64,000 bases of DNA from Qipengyuania sp. ABI-127-1 (GTDB lineage Bacteria > Pseudomonadota > Alphaproteobacteria > Sphingomonadales > Sphingomonadaceae), in NCBI GenBank assembly GCA_022953095.1, contig JALJCR010000001.1:496001-560000 (forward strand), given 5' to 3'. The position numbers were made by a program, and so were the translations under genes. Shown here in pieces: positions 8,106 through 16,438 of this stretch (positions within the stretch are counted from its first letter, which is position 1; every line of letters begins with the position of its first letter). The notes beneath the pieces were generated by a model. That model had not been told where the DNA came from and searched no databases. It saw nothing but the letters and a program-made list of their open reading frames with translations.

Positions 8106-8506
8106 CTTGCTCGCCGGGTAATCCAACCAAGGCCAAGAACCCGGTTCGGTCGGTTGCCCTGGCGGCCGCCGACCGCAATGCGGCGGCGCCCGATAAATGG
8201 AGCGGGGCTGTGGACGCACTCTGTCCCGCGCATCTTGCGATGCGCTCCTGAGGGTGCGGCGTGATCTGTTCTTGGGCCCCGCACGCACTTGCGAACCGGC
8301 ACCGGGTCGGGCGGCGGGAAGCTGGGGCACGCGACAGGCCCCGCTTGCCTTGCTTCCCACGCGCCCTTGGCCGCTGCCTCTTTCGCAGGTGCTGTCCTTG
8401 GCTGGAGGCGTCGAAGTGCTTTCGATCTGCATGCGGTGAGCTGCCACGCCTGGTTGCTCGCGCTCCATCGTGGAGGTCGTAAAAAATCGTCCTTGATCAA
8501 TCCCCC
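8106..8506. other. 400-bp non-coding region, part of probable oriT
   Basis: No believable gene on either strand; reading frames here are Arg/Pro-rich. Inverted repeats include CGGTCGG (8147-8153) with CCGACCG (8169-8175), and GCGCATC-TTGC-GATGCGC (8228-8245). Its place between the leading-region genes and the RHH-TraD-TraI genes is where an F-like element carries oriT. The nic site itself could not be identified. Confidence 0.4.
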
Positions 8507-8722
8507 TTATTCCTGGACCACCTCGCGCACTTGGGAACAAGGGAGCACACCGTACCCCGCGAATTCGGGAAATATCTCTCTGATATCTCTATAGAATGTG
8601 GTTTTGGGCGAAACCAACCCGTCTGCGAGTTGAGCGGCTTTGCGCCGACCCGTGGACAACTCAAATCCATCTATCGCTATGAAATATCGCCTGAATCTTT
8701 CGATTGACTGTGAGTTGTTCAT
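8507..8722 (-). CDS. Small HTH-like hypothetical protein
   Basis: 71 residues. A segment reading AAQLADGLVSPKTTFYRDI resembles a winged-HTH helix pair (compare the TIYRDI recognition helix of DeoR-type regulators), so it may bind DNA near oriT. It is divergent from the RHH gene at 8791, and the 68 bp between them hold two adjacent hairpins. No closer family recognised, and it could be a spurious frame. Confidence 0.45.
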   Translation of the reverse strand: MNNSQSIERFRRYFIAIDGFELSTGRRKAAQLADGLVSPKTTFYRDIREIFPEFAGYGVLPCSQVREVVQE

Positions 8723-8738
8723 GATTTATTCTCGTCGT

Positions 8739-8785
8739 CACCTTCCGCAAGGTGAGCCAGGTTCCGTCGGTCCGACAAGGAACCT
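8739..8785. promoter_or_regulatory. Twin hairpins, candidate oriT/operator
   Basis: First hairpin CACCTT-CCGC-AAGGTG (8739-8754). Second: AGGTTCC-GTCGG (8759-8770), T, CCGAC-AA-GGAACCT (8772-8785), 12 paired bases with an AA bulge. The second covers the SD of the RHH gene at 8791. Such symmetric elements are typical binding sites for RHH accessory proteins at oriT or of autoregulated promoters. Confidence 0.5.
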
Positions 8786-8790
8786 GTTTC

Positions 8791-9123
8791 ATGACCCGAC
8801 AAGATCGGCTTCAGACATTCGTATCTCTCTCCGTAGGTAACTGGGTTCGCCAGTGTGCGGCTGACCATGGCGTTAGTGTCAGCGTCTTTATCCGTGACCT
8901 CATTGTCGCCGCTTGGCAGCGCGATAACGAGGCGAAGGACCGCCCCGCAGGGCTCGATCCCGCGCGCCAGGCGATCTTCATCTCGGTGGCGCTCGATGCG
9001 CTTCTGGCCAGCCATCCTGATGCGAGTTTGCGCGACCGTACGCACGAGGCGTACCGGCGACGCCTCGAGCGTCTTGGCCTCCCTGTCAGCGCGAACATGG
9101 GAGGCCATTCCCATGAAGCATAA
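8791..9123 (+). CDS. Ribbon-helix-helix accessory protein of DNA transfer
   Basis: 110 residues. The start reads RLQTFVSLSVGNWVRQCAAD followed by HGVSVSVFIRDLIVAAW, the strand-helix-helix layout of RHH proteins such as TraY/MobC-type oriT accessories. The ATG at 8791 has SD AAGGAA; in-frame residues before it overlap the hairpin. The gene overlaps the start of the coupling protein gene by 11 nt, placing it in one operon with traD and traI. Inferred role: binds oriT and helps load the relaxase, and may repress its own promoter. Confidence 0.7.
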   Translation: MTRQDRLQTFVSLSVGNWVRQCAADHGVSVSVFIRDLIVAAWQRDNEAKDRPAGLDPARQAIFISVALDALLASHPDASLRDRTHEAYRRRLERLGLPVSANMGGHSHEA

Positions 9124-11425
9124 TCTCCTGAACTTCACCCGCGGGAGCCAGCTGCTCGGCCACTTCGGTTTCATGTTCGCAGCGGGGCTGAAGGGTCCTC
9201 TGATTGCCACCGGCCTGGTTGCCGTCGGCACCTGCTATTGGGAAGTGCGGTCGGCTCTGAGTGATCACCAGATCTACCTGGTCTGGATGCATATCTACGC
9301 CAGTCTCTATGCCTTCATGGAGTTCGATCCGGCCAAGCTGGTCAACCTTGAATTGCTTGACGGCGAGAGGGTCGGCCTCCCCTTTGCTATCGTTCGCGAG
9401 TTCCCGCCGATGCGCGAGGCGGTCGAGGCGTTTCGTACGGCAGTGAAGCAGGGATTGCTGGTCTCGGCGGTACTGCTGATCCCGGCCTTCGTGTTCTTCT
9501 GGTGGTTCGCCGAGCGCTTTGGCGGGCGGTCGAAGGAGCGCAAGCACGAGCGGGGCGCAATGCTTGTTTCGCTCGACGAACTCGAAGAAGAAATCGAGCG
9601 TCACAACAAGGCATTCCGGGCCGAGGAACTGGGACGCAAGTTCGGCTGGAAATGGCGGCTTGCGAGCTCGTCGGCGCTTGCCGAAGCGGGCCACTACCAA
9701 CCGGCACACCTTGCCGGCGTGAGCTGGCCGTGGCGGCTCGAACAGAGCCACGCCATGCTCATCGGCACAACCGGAACCGGCAAGACCGTGGCGCTCACCG
9801 AACTCGTTGCCGAAGCGCGCGAGCGCGGCCAGCGCGCGGTCATTTTCGACCTGACCGGCGCTTTTATCGAAACCTTTTACGACCCCGCGCGCGACATCAT
9901 TCTCAATCCGGTCGACGCGCGCTGCCCGATGTCGAGCGTGTTCAACGACTGCTCAAGCGAGGCCGAGTTTCATGCCGCGGCGGAAGCGCTCGTGCCCCAT
10001 GACGGGGGCGGTTCGGAACAGTTCTGGGTGCTCGCGGCGCGCATGCTGTTCGTCGAGATGTGTCTCCATCTTGCCCGAACCGGCACGGCAACCAACGAGG
10101 CTTTGGCACGGCGGCTGATGACCGCTGACCTGACCGAAGTGCATAAGCTGATGCGCGGCACTATGGCCGATCCGCTGACCGCTCCGGAAGCGGCCCGCAT
10201 GGCGGAATCGATCCGCGCGGTGTTCAATGCGAATGCGAAAGTGCTCAAGCTGTTGCCCTCATCCGGACCGCGCTTTTCGGTACGCGACTGGGTTAAAGGT
10301 GACTGCCAGGCGGGCTCGATCCTGTTCCTGTCTGCCCGATATGTCGACATGAGCATTGCCTCGCAGTTGCTCACTTTATGGCTCGATACGGCGATGAATA
10401 CGCTGATGACGCTCGAGCGCACGCAGGACCTGCGGATGTGGTTCCTGATCGACGAGCTCGGTGCCCTTCACCGACTACCGGCGCTTGAAAAGGGGCTGCA
10501 AACCGCGCGCAATTTTGGCGGTGCAATCGTCACCGGGGTACATGCGTTTGCCAAGCTCAAGGAAGTCTACGGCGAGAACATGGCCATGACACTGTCCTCG
10601 CTTGCGCGCACCAAGCTCATCCTGGCGACGGCCGATCGCGAAACGGCGACCTGGTGCTCTGATTTCATCGGCCACCGGCAGGTGCGCGACATGGAAGAAG
10701 GCTACAGCTACGGGTACAACAACGCGCGCGATGCAGTCAGCCTGACACCTCGGCGGCAGATCGAGCCGTTGCTCCTGCCCGACCAGTTTATGAACCTTCC
10801 GCGGTTGTCGGCCTACATCAAGTTTCCCGACGGATTTCCCGCTGCGCCGGTATCGCTCATTCCGCGCACGCGTGGTCGTATCGCCGAGGGGTTCATCGCC
10901 CGCGAGACACCGCTCATAAAGCCTGGCCAGGGTCCGACGGCAACGACGCCCAATGGGAAACCTGGTTCGAAACCGAATAGCGAGCATCCCGCGTCGAACG
11001 ACGACGGTACCGGCAAGCCCGTCGATTCAAAGCAGCTCAAACTCGACTTAGGAGGGCAGCGTCGTGTCGCCGATGAACCACAGGATCGGCAGGAGCCTGT
11101 GCGGCTTGAAAAGCTGAATGCAGGGCGCGCTGCTGCTGATCTCGGGGCGGAAGACCGTTCTGATGCTAATCTGGAGGCGTCCCCAACGCTACCTGTGGCC
11201 GCCTTGCAAACCGGTGAGGATGCTCCAGCAGTGGGCGCGGAACGGCATCAGTCTGAACCAGGAACCGCTGCCGATGACGCCCATGGCAAGGGCGGTTTGA
11301 TGCCTCAAGGCCGTTCGGCTGCCAACGAGCGCCAACCTCTCACTCCGGTCGAGAAAGACCTGCGCGAAGGTGCGGTCGCAGATCCTCCGGATAAGGATTT
11401 CGGCGAGTTCGAGCCCGACATTTGA
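9113..11425 (+). CDS. traD: Type IV coupling protein TraD
   Basis: 770 residues. Two membrane segments near the N terminus (about 25-45 and 110-135), then a VirD4/TraD-type ATPase: Walker A GTTGTGKT about residue 218, Walker B MWFLIDELGAL about 441. The last about 160 residues are low-complexity and hydrophilic, as in F-type TraD tails that bind the relaxosome. The start at 9113 (MKHNLLNFTRGSQLLGHFGF) is chosen because it opens the hydrophobic domain and overlaps the RHH gene. It links the relaxosome to the secretion channel encoded at 20.8-38.6 kb. C terminus EFEPDI. Confidence 0.93.
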   Translation: MKHNLLNFTRGSQLLGHFGFMFAAGLKGPLIATGLVAVGTCYWEVRSALSDHQIYLVWMHIYASLYAFMEFDPAKLVNLELLDGERVGLPFAIVREFPPMREAVEAFRTAVKQGLLVSAVLLIPAFVFFWWFAERFGGRSKERKHERGAMLVSLDELEEEIERHNKAFRAEELGRKFGWKWRLASSSALAEAGHYQPAHLAGVSWPWRLEQSHAMLIGTTGTGKTVALTELVAEARERGQRAVIFDLTGAFIETFYDPARDIILNPVDARCPMSSVFNDCSSEAEFHAAAEALVPHDGGGSEQFWVLAARMLFVEMCLHLARTGTATNEALARRLMTADLTEVHKLMRGTMADPLTAPEAARMAESIRAVFNANAKVLKLLPSSGPRFSVRDWVKGDCQAGSILFLSARYVDMSIASQLLTLWLDTAMNTLMTLERTQDLRMWFLIDELGALHRLPALEKGLQTARNFGGAIVTGVHAFAKLKEVYGENMAMTLSSLARTKLILATADRETATWCSDFIGHRQVRDMEEGYSYGYNNARDAVSLTPRRQIEPLLLPDQFMNLPRLSAYIKFPDGFPAAPVSLIPRTRGRIAEGFIARETPLIKPGQGPTATTPNGKPGSKPNSEHPASNDDGTGKPVDSKQLKLDLGGQRRVADEPQDRQEPVRLEKLNAGRAAADLGAEDRSDANLEASPTLPVAALQTGEDAPAVGAERHQSEPGTAADDAHGKGGLMPQGRSAANERQPLTPVEKDLREGAVADPPDKDFGEFEPDI

Positions 11426-11484
11426 AAGGCAAATGGGGAGGGATCACCTGGCCGCGAGGGGAGCCGTGACGAGGACCAGACTGG

Positions 11485-14400
11485 ATGCTTTCCGTCGCCA
11501 ATGTGCGCTCCCCTTCGGCTGCCGCGAGCTATTTCGCGGCAGACAATTACTACACCGGCGCCGATGCAGATCGTTCCGGAACCTGGGTCGGGAAGGGAGC
11601 GGAACGACTTGGTCTTGAGGGCCGCGTCAGCGCCGAGCAGTTCGATGCCTTGCTGCGGGGAGAACTGCCCGGCGGCATCCAGGTTGGCAATGCGGGCCAG
11701 GCCCACAGGCCTGGAACCGACCTCACATTCTCACTCCCGAAAAGCTGGTCGCTGCTCGCGCTAGTGGGCGGCGACCAGCGGATTATCGATGCCTATCGCG
11801 AGGCCGTCATCGAGACCTTGCGCTGGGCCGAAAAGAATGCGGCGCAGACCCGGATGGGCAGTCAGGCTGGTTACGGGAAGGTCGCGACCGACAACCTGAC
11901 GATTGGTCTTTTCCAGCACGACACCAACCGCAACCAGGAGCCAAACCTGCATTTTCACGCGGTCGTGGCGAATGTCACGCAAGGCAGCGACGGGAAGTGG
12001 CGCGCGCTTCGCAACGACAAACTTTGGTCTTTCAACACGCTCCTCAACTCGATGACCATGGCGCGGTTTCGTCTGGCGGTCGAGAAGATGGGCTACGAAG
12101 CAGGGCCGGTTGGAAAGCATGGCAATTTCGAAGCAACGGGCATTGCCCGCGAGCAGGTCATGGCCTTTTCAACGCGGCGCGAAGAAGTCCTCGCAGCCAG
12201 GCGCGGGAGCGGACTTGAGGCAGGGATTGTCGCAACGCTGGAAACACGCAAAGGCAAAGAGCCGGTGCGCGATCGCGAGGGCCTTCTTTCGTCGTGGCGC
12301 CAGCGAGCCGAAGAGGTCGGTCTCGATCTTGGTGGTCTGATTGACGCATCCCAGATGCGTGCCGCGGCGAAGGCCTCAGAAGGCTCGAAAGAGCAAAGCC
12401 TCCTTCATCGCGGGATTGCGAGGCTGAGGGAGTTCGCGCAGCGGATCAAGGGCGATCCGGCTGATCCACTGATCCCTGCCCATGTTCTCAAGCAGGATGC
12501 ACCGACCATCGCGGCCGCGCAGGCCGTGGCCTCTGCGGTGCGTCATCTCTCGCAGCGCGAGGCAGCCTTCCCGCGCGAAGGATTGCTGAAGGCGGCGCTT
12601 GATTTTGGGCTGCCGACGACGGTGGAGCACGTCGAAACCCGTGTGAACGCACTGGTCAGAAGCGGCGCACTCGAGCCCGGCAAAGGCGAGCACAAAGGCT
12701 GGCTGGCGAGCCGCGAGGCGCTAGACCTTGAAAGCATCATTCTCGCGAGTGTCGACCAGGGACGTGATGCGGTGTTGCCCATCCTGGATCGGGCGGACGC
12801 TGCAGAGCGGGTTCAGGCTTTTGCCGCGATCAATCACGGGATCTCGCTGAACGAAGGGCAGGAGGATGCGGCGGGACTTGTGCTCTCATCGCGTGACAGG
12901 ATCGTAGCGATCCAGGGCATTGCCGGGGCGGGTAAAAGCAGTGTGATAAAGCCGGTTGCCCAGCTGCTCCGCGAGGAAGGCAAGCAAGTGCTGGGGCTCG
13001 CCGTGCAGAACACGCTTGTCCAGATGCTCGAGCGCGACACCGACATCCGTTCGATGACCATCGCCCGCTTTCTCGCCCAATGGGGCAGGCTTCTGCACGA
13101 GCCGGGAAATGCCACGTTGCTGAGTGAGGCTCGGACCGCGCTCGGAGACCATGTCCTGGTGCTCGACGAGGCGTCGATGGTGTCGAACGAGGACAAGGCC
13201 CAGCTGGTACGGCTGGCAAACCTAGCCGAAGTCCATCGTCTTGTTTTTGTCGGCGACAAGCAACAGCTAGGCGCCGTCGATGCCGGTAAGCCCTTCGACC
13301 TCGTCCAACAGGCCGGGATCGCCCGCGCCAACATGGATGTGAATTTGCGCGGCCGCGATCCCATCCTGCGGCGAGCCCAGGCCGCCGCGCAGGAAGGACG
13401 CGTCGACGATGCGCTCCGGGCACTTGCTCCTTCAACCATCGAGGCTCGCGGGGACAGTGCGATTGTGGCTGCCGAAAAGTGGCTTTCGCTCAGCCCAGCG
13501 GATCGGGATCGGACGTCGATTTACGCGTCTGGCCGAGCCTTACGTTCTGCGGTCAACGAGGCTGTCCAGCGCGGGCTCAAGGCCAATGGAGAGCTCGGCC
13601 CACGATCGGGCCGTCTGACCGTTCATTCGCGGATGAATGTGACACACGAGGAGCTGCGATACCTTCGCACATACCAGCCGGGCATGGTCCTCAACTTTCG
13701 CTCGCGCGACAGCACCCAGAAACTCTCCAAGGGCGACTACACCGTTAAGACCATCGACCATGCGCGCAAGCAGCTCGTGCTTGAGGACAGGAAAGGGCGG
13801 CTGCGCAAGTTTAATCCCGCGCGACTGCGGCCGGGCGCAGATGGTGATCGGCTGTCGCTCTTCGAACGCAAATCGCTGTCCATCATCGAGGGTGACAAGA
13901 TCCGTTGGACCGACAACGACTACAAGCGCGGGCTGTTCAACGCCGACCAGGCGAGGATCGTGGCCATCGACACAAAGGGCGTCTTGGTGGAGACATCAGC
14001 GGGCAAGGAGCTCCGCCTGAGTCGCGGCGACCCCATGCTCAAACGCATGGACCTCGCCTATGCCCTCAATGCGCATATGGCGCAGGGACTGACCTCGGAT
14101 CGCGGGATCGCAGTGATGGACAGCCGCGAACGCAATCTAGCCAATCGGCAGACCTTCCTCGTTACGGTCACCCGGCTTCGCGACGGCCTTACGCTGATTG
14201 CAGATAATGCCGAGAAACTCGGCCGGGCCATCAAGTCCAACAGCGGCGAGAAAGCATCGGCCCTCGAAGTAACGCAAAGGCTCAAAGCGGCAGCTGCCAA
14301 GGGCCTTTCGCAAGGCAAGGATGTTGGCAACGCTTCGCCCGCAAGTGAAAAGCCCGAACTGACAAAGGAAAGGGTAAAGCCTTTCGAAATCGGCATTTGA
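11485..14400 (+). CDS. traI: MobF-family conjugative relaxase/helicase TraI
   Basis: 971 residues. The N-terminal TrwC/TraI relaxase domain has candidate catalytic tyrosines in YFAADNYYTG (about residue 15-25) and the metal-binding histidine motif in NLHFHAVVANV (about 153). A superfamily 1 helicase follows: Walker A GIAGAGKSS about residue 477, Walker B VLVLDEASMV about 557, and helicase VTVTR-type motif near the end (FLVTVTRLRDG). Shorter than F TraI (1756 aa) but usual for TrwC-sized relaxases. SD GAGGA precedes the ATG. It nicks oriT and unwinds the transferred strand. Confidence 0.95.
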   Translation: MLSVANVRSPSAAASYFAADNYYTGADADRSGTWVGKGAERLGLEGRVSAEQFDALLRGELPGGIQVGNAGQAHRPGTDLTFSLPKSWSLLALVGGDQRIIDAYREAVIETLRWAEKNAAQTRMGSQAGYGKVATDNLTIGLFQHDTNRNQEPNLHFHAVVANVTQGSDGKWRALRNDKLWSFNTLLNSMTMARFRLAVEKMGYEAGPVGKHGNFEATGIAREQVMAFSTRREEVLAARRGSGLEAGIVATLETRKGKEPVRDREGLLSSWRQRAEEVGLDLGGLIDASQMRAAAKASEGSKEQSLLHRGIARLREFAQRIKGDPADPLIPAHVLKQDAPTIAAAQAVASAVRHLSQREAAFPREGLLKAALDFGLPTTVEHVETRVNALVRSGALEPGKGEHKGWLASREALDLESIILASVDQGRDAVLPILDRADAAERVQAFAAINHGISLNEGQEDAAGLVLSSRDRIVAIQGIAGAGKSSVIKPVAQLLREEGKQVLGLAVQNTLVQMLERDTDIRSMTIARFLAQWGRLLHEPGNATLLSEARTALGDHVLVLDEASMVSNEDKAQLVRLANLAEVHRLVFVGDKQQLGAVDAGKPFDLVQQAGIARANMDVNLRGRDPILRRAQAAAQEGRVDDALRALAPSTIEARGDSAIVAAEKWLSLSPADRDRTSIYASGRALRSAVNEAVQRGLKANGELGPRSGRLTVHSRMNVTHEELRYLRTYQPGMVLNFRSRDSTQKLSKGDYTVKTIDHARKQLVLEDRKGRLRKFNPARLRPGADGDRLSLFERKSLSIIEGDKIRWTDNDYKRGLFNADQARIVAIDTKGVLVETSAGKELRLSRGDPMLKRMDLAYALNAHMAQGLTSDRGIAVMDSRERNLANRQTFLVTVTRLRDGLTLIADNAEKLGRAIKSNSGEKASALEVTQRLKAAAAKGLSQGKDVGNASPASEKPELTKERVKPFEIGI

Positions 14401-14472
14401 TCACCGACAGCCTGGACGATTTCTGAGTTACCAGGCACGATGCCTGTTCGAGAGAAGTGCGGAGCGTTGCCG

Positions 14473-15381
14473 GTGAAGGGTGTTTTCGAGATCAGCGGCA
14501 ATTCGCGCTACGACGACCTCATTACCGAGCGGTATCATTTCCCCTCGCAGTATCTCCCTCAGGCCCGCCAGCTCGATAACGACTGGATCCTCTACCGAGA
14601 AACCCGCGTATCGGGCGGCCGGATGGCCTACATCGCGACTGCTTTCGTTGAGCGGATCGATCCAGATGAGGCTGATTCAACCCATTACTACGCGCGCGTC
14701 AGGGACTATCTACCCTTCGATGATGCGGTCTCCTACCGCGACAAGGACGGACGCTTTGCCGAACGCTTCCTTCGCGAGATGGCCCGTCCACGCGATGCTG
14801 GGAGGACGCTGCGCGGAAAATCGGTGCGCACGCTCGATGGCGAGGATTTCGTCGCCATCGTCAATCAGGGGCTGAGCGAGACGCTCGACCCGGACAACCG
14901 GATCAGGCTCGAGCTCGACGAGCGGTATATCGACGATGCGACCGCCGCGCTCCTAGCCGATGAATTTGGCGAACGCCGGATCGAGCAGATCCTGGTGAAC
15001 AAGAAAATCCGTGCCGCCAGTTTCCGCAATCAGGTTCTCGATGCCTATGACAGCACCTGCGCCGTCACGGGATTACGGATCATCAATGGTGGCGGGAAAG
15101 CGGAGGCACAGGCGGCCCATATCTGGTCCGTCGCCGATGGCGGACCCGACGTCGTACCCAACGGTGTGGCACTCTCGGCTACGGCCCATTGGCTGTTCGA
15201 CCGGCATCTCATCACATTCGACGAGAACCTGTGCCTGCTCGTATCGCACAACAAGGTGCCGTCCGACCTGTTGAAGCTCTTCCCGCCTTCAGGACAGAAG
15301 ATCAGGCTTCCGGTCGATCCGCGGGATCACCCCCGTCCGGACTTTGTGGCCAAGCATCGCGCGCGGTTTGCAGGGTTTTGA
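14473..15381 (+). CDS. HNH endonuclease domain protein
   Basis: 302 residues from a GTG at 14473; an ATG at 14440 would add 11 residues. The GTG is preferred because the family, as I recall it, starts near (M/V)xGVF...YDD...YxFPxxYL. The C-terminal third carries the HNH fold: CAVTGL, AAHIWSVADGGPDVVPNGVAL, HWLFDRHLITF. The N-terminal part is a DNA- or target-recognition-like domain also seen in restriction-type HNH proteins. Located between traI and the S24 repressor, convergent with the latter. Probably a defence nuclease; target unknown. Confidence 0.8.
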   Translation: MKGVFEISGNSRYDDLITERYHFPSQYLPQARQLDNDWILYRETRVSGGRMAYIATAFVERIDPDEADSTHYYARVRDYLPFDDAVSYRDKDGRFAERFLREMARPRDAGRTLRGKSVRTLDGEDFVAIVNQGLSETLDPDNRIRLELDERYIDDATAALLADEFGERRIEQILVNKKIRAASFRNQVLDAYDSTCAVTGLRIINGGGKAEAQAAHIWSVADGGPDVVPNGVALSATAHWLFDRHLITFDENLCLLVSHNKVPSDLLKLFPPSGQKIRLPVDPRDHPRPDFVAKHRARFAGF

Positions 15382-15389
15382 TCCGGTAG

Positions 15390-16025
15390 TCAGACAGCGC
15401 GTCCGAACCAGATGACACGGCCGACCACCTGAATCTCGGACCGGTCCACATCGTCCCAGCTGGGATAGGCCGAATTATCGCTGCTAATCGTGATCTTGCG
15501 GCCACCTGGCTTGAGTGTCACGCGCTTGACCACCAGCGCGTCGTCGGCGCGCAGGACGTAGATACCGTCGCGTAGCCGCGAGCCCTGGTCTGACGCATCG
15601 ACCAGCACTTCGTCGCCATCGCTGAGTGTCGGCTCCATGGAGTCGCCCAGGACATGGATGATCGAAAGGCTGGCACTCTTTGCCCGGGTCAGCCGGGCAA
15701 GCCAGCGTTCGTCGAAACCGAAGCGGGTATGGGCGGTCTCGCTTTCGGCAATCGCTCCAAAGCCCGCCGATGCATCGACATTAAGGACGGGTATCTCGAT
15801 CAACCCGTCACGCATGGGTGCGGGCGGTCCGCCAAGCACTTGCTCGTCGACCCCAAAGAAGCTGGCAAGCGTGCGCCGGTCATCATCGTCCAGCTTGCGC
15901 GGCGAGCCGCGCTTGATGAACTGCTGAATATAGGACGAGTTTCGTCCGATCATCCGCGAGATTGAGGAATATCCGAGCCGTCGCTGCTGGATCAGGCGAT
16001 CGAGCTCCTCTCTGACATGTTCCAT
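15390..16025 (-). CDS. S24-family (LexA/cI-like) repressor
   Basis: 211 residues. The N-terminal region (MEHVREELDRLIQQRRLGYS, then IGRNSSYIQQFIKRG) is an HTH-type DNA-binding part. The C-terminal peptidase S24 domain has the catalytic Ser in VLGDSMEP and Lys in LVVKRVTLKP. Such repressors self-cleave with RecA on DNA damage and release target genes. The promoter region faces a divergent small gene, with a GAACA-N6-GAACA pair at 16095-16110. The same pair occurs ahead of the methyltransferase and in the tra promoter region, so this protein is a candidate master regulator of transfer. Confidence 0.9.
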   Translation of the reverse strand: MEHVREELDRLIQQRRLGYSSISRMIGRNSSYIQQFIKRGSPRKLDDDDRRTLASFFGVDEQVLGGPPAPMRDGLIEIPVLNVDASAGFGAIAESETAHTRFGFDERWLARLTRAKSASLSIIHVLGDSMEPTLSDGDEVLVDASDQGSRLRDGIYVLRADDALVVKRVTLKPGGRKITISSDNSAYPSWDDVDRSEIQVVGRVIWFGRAV

Positions 16026-16094
16026 CGTGTCGTTCCTTCTGTCGGCCTCAGGAGAGAAGGAAATCTCCTAGACTCGATGGAACCTTCCTACTAA

Positions 16095-16110
16095 GAACAT
16101 AACAGGAACA
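16095..16110. promoter_or_regulatory. Operator-like direct repeat (GAACA, 11-bp period), site 1
   Basis: GAACA at 16095-16099 and 16106-16110 lies between the divergent S24 repressor and the gene at 16138. An 11-bp period puts the repeats on the same helix face. Confidence 0.6.
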
Positions 16111-16137
16111 CAAGTGTTGAGTGAGTCGAGGAAGGCC

Positions 16138-16365
16138 ATGAAATTGCTGGATCGCATTGAGCGTCATCTGAAAGAATCGCACATGTCAGCGACACGGTTC
16201 GGCCGCCGCGCTGTTGGCGATCCGCGCTTCGTGCTTGATCTGAGGGCTGGCCGGAGGCCGCGTAGAAGAACCGCCGAAAAGGTGGAACGCTACTTAGCAA
16301 ATTGCGACAGCGTGCCTTGCCCCGCGCCCAAATTGGAAATAGAACATATAAAGAACATACAGTGA
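16138..16365 (+). CDS. Small basic hypothetical protein, possible DNA binder
   Basis: 75 residues from the ATG at 16138, with SD GAGGAAGG; a GTG at 16114 would overlap the operator. Very basic middle (VLDLRAGRRPRRRTAEKVERYL) after a helical start (MKLLDRIERHLKESHMSATRFGR). The pattern (a short helix-turn-helix-like SATRFGRRAVGDPRFV followed by RxRRRT) resembles small XRE-type regulators seen in sphingomonad genomes. Being divergent from the S24 repressor with a shared operator region suggests a cI/cro-like pair, which is inference. Confidence 0.6.
   Translation: MKLLDRIERHLKESHMSATRFGRRAVGDPRFVLDLRAGRRPRRRTAEKVERYLANCDSVPCPAPKLEIEHIKNIQ
16342..16357. promoter_or_regulatory. Operator-like direct repeat (GAACA, 11-bp period), site 2
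   Basis: AGAACAT-ATAA-AGAACAT: GAACA at 16342-16346 and 16353-16357. It overlaps the end of the small gene and lies about 80 bp ahead of the methyltransferase start. Confidence 0.6.
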
Positions 16366-16438
16366 TCCGCCGAAAACGTCACGGAAGGGGTTGTTCGAGC
16401 GGAACGAGTCAAGCAGAAGATCAGAAAGGGGATGGCGC

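Noticed and set aside
7227-8540. 437-codon minus-strand frame
   Set aside because: Only the last 88 codons (from 7493) look like a protein; the upstream part is Arg/Pro/Ser-rich and crosses a terminator and the oppositely oriented gene at 7839.
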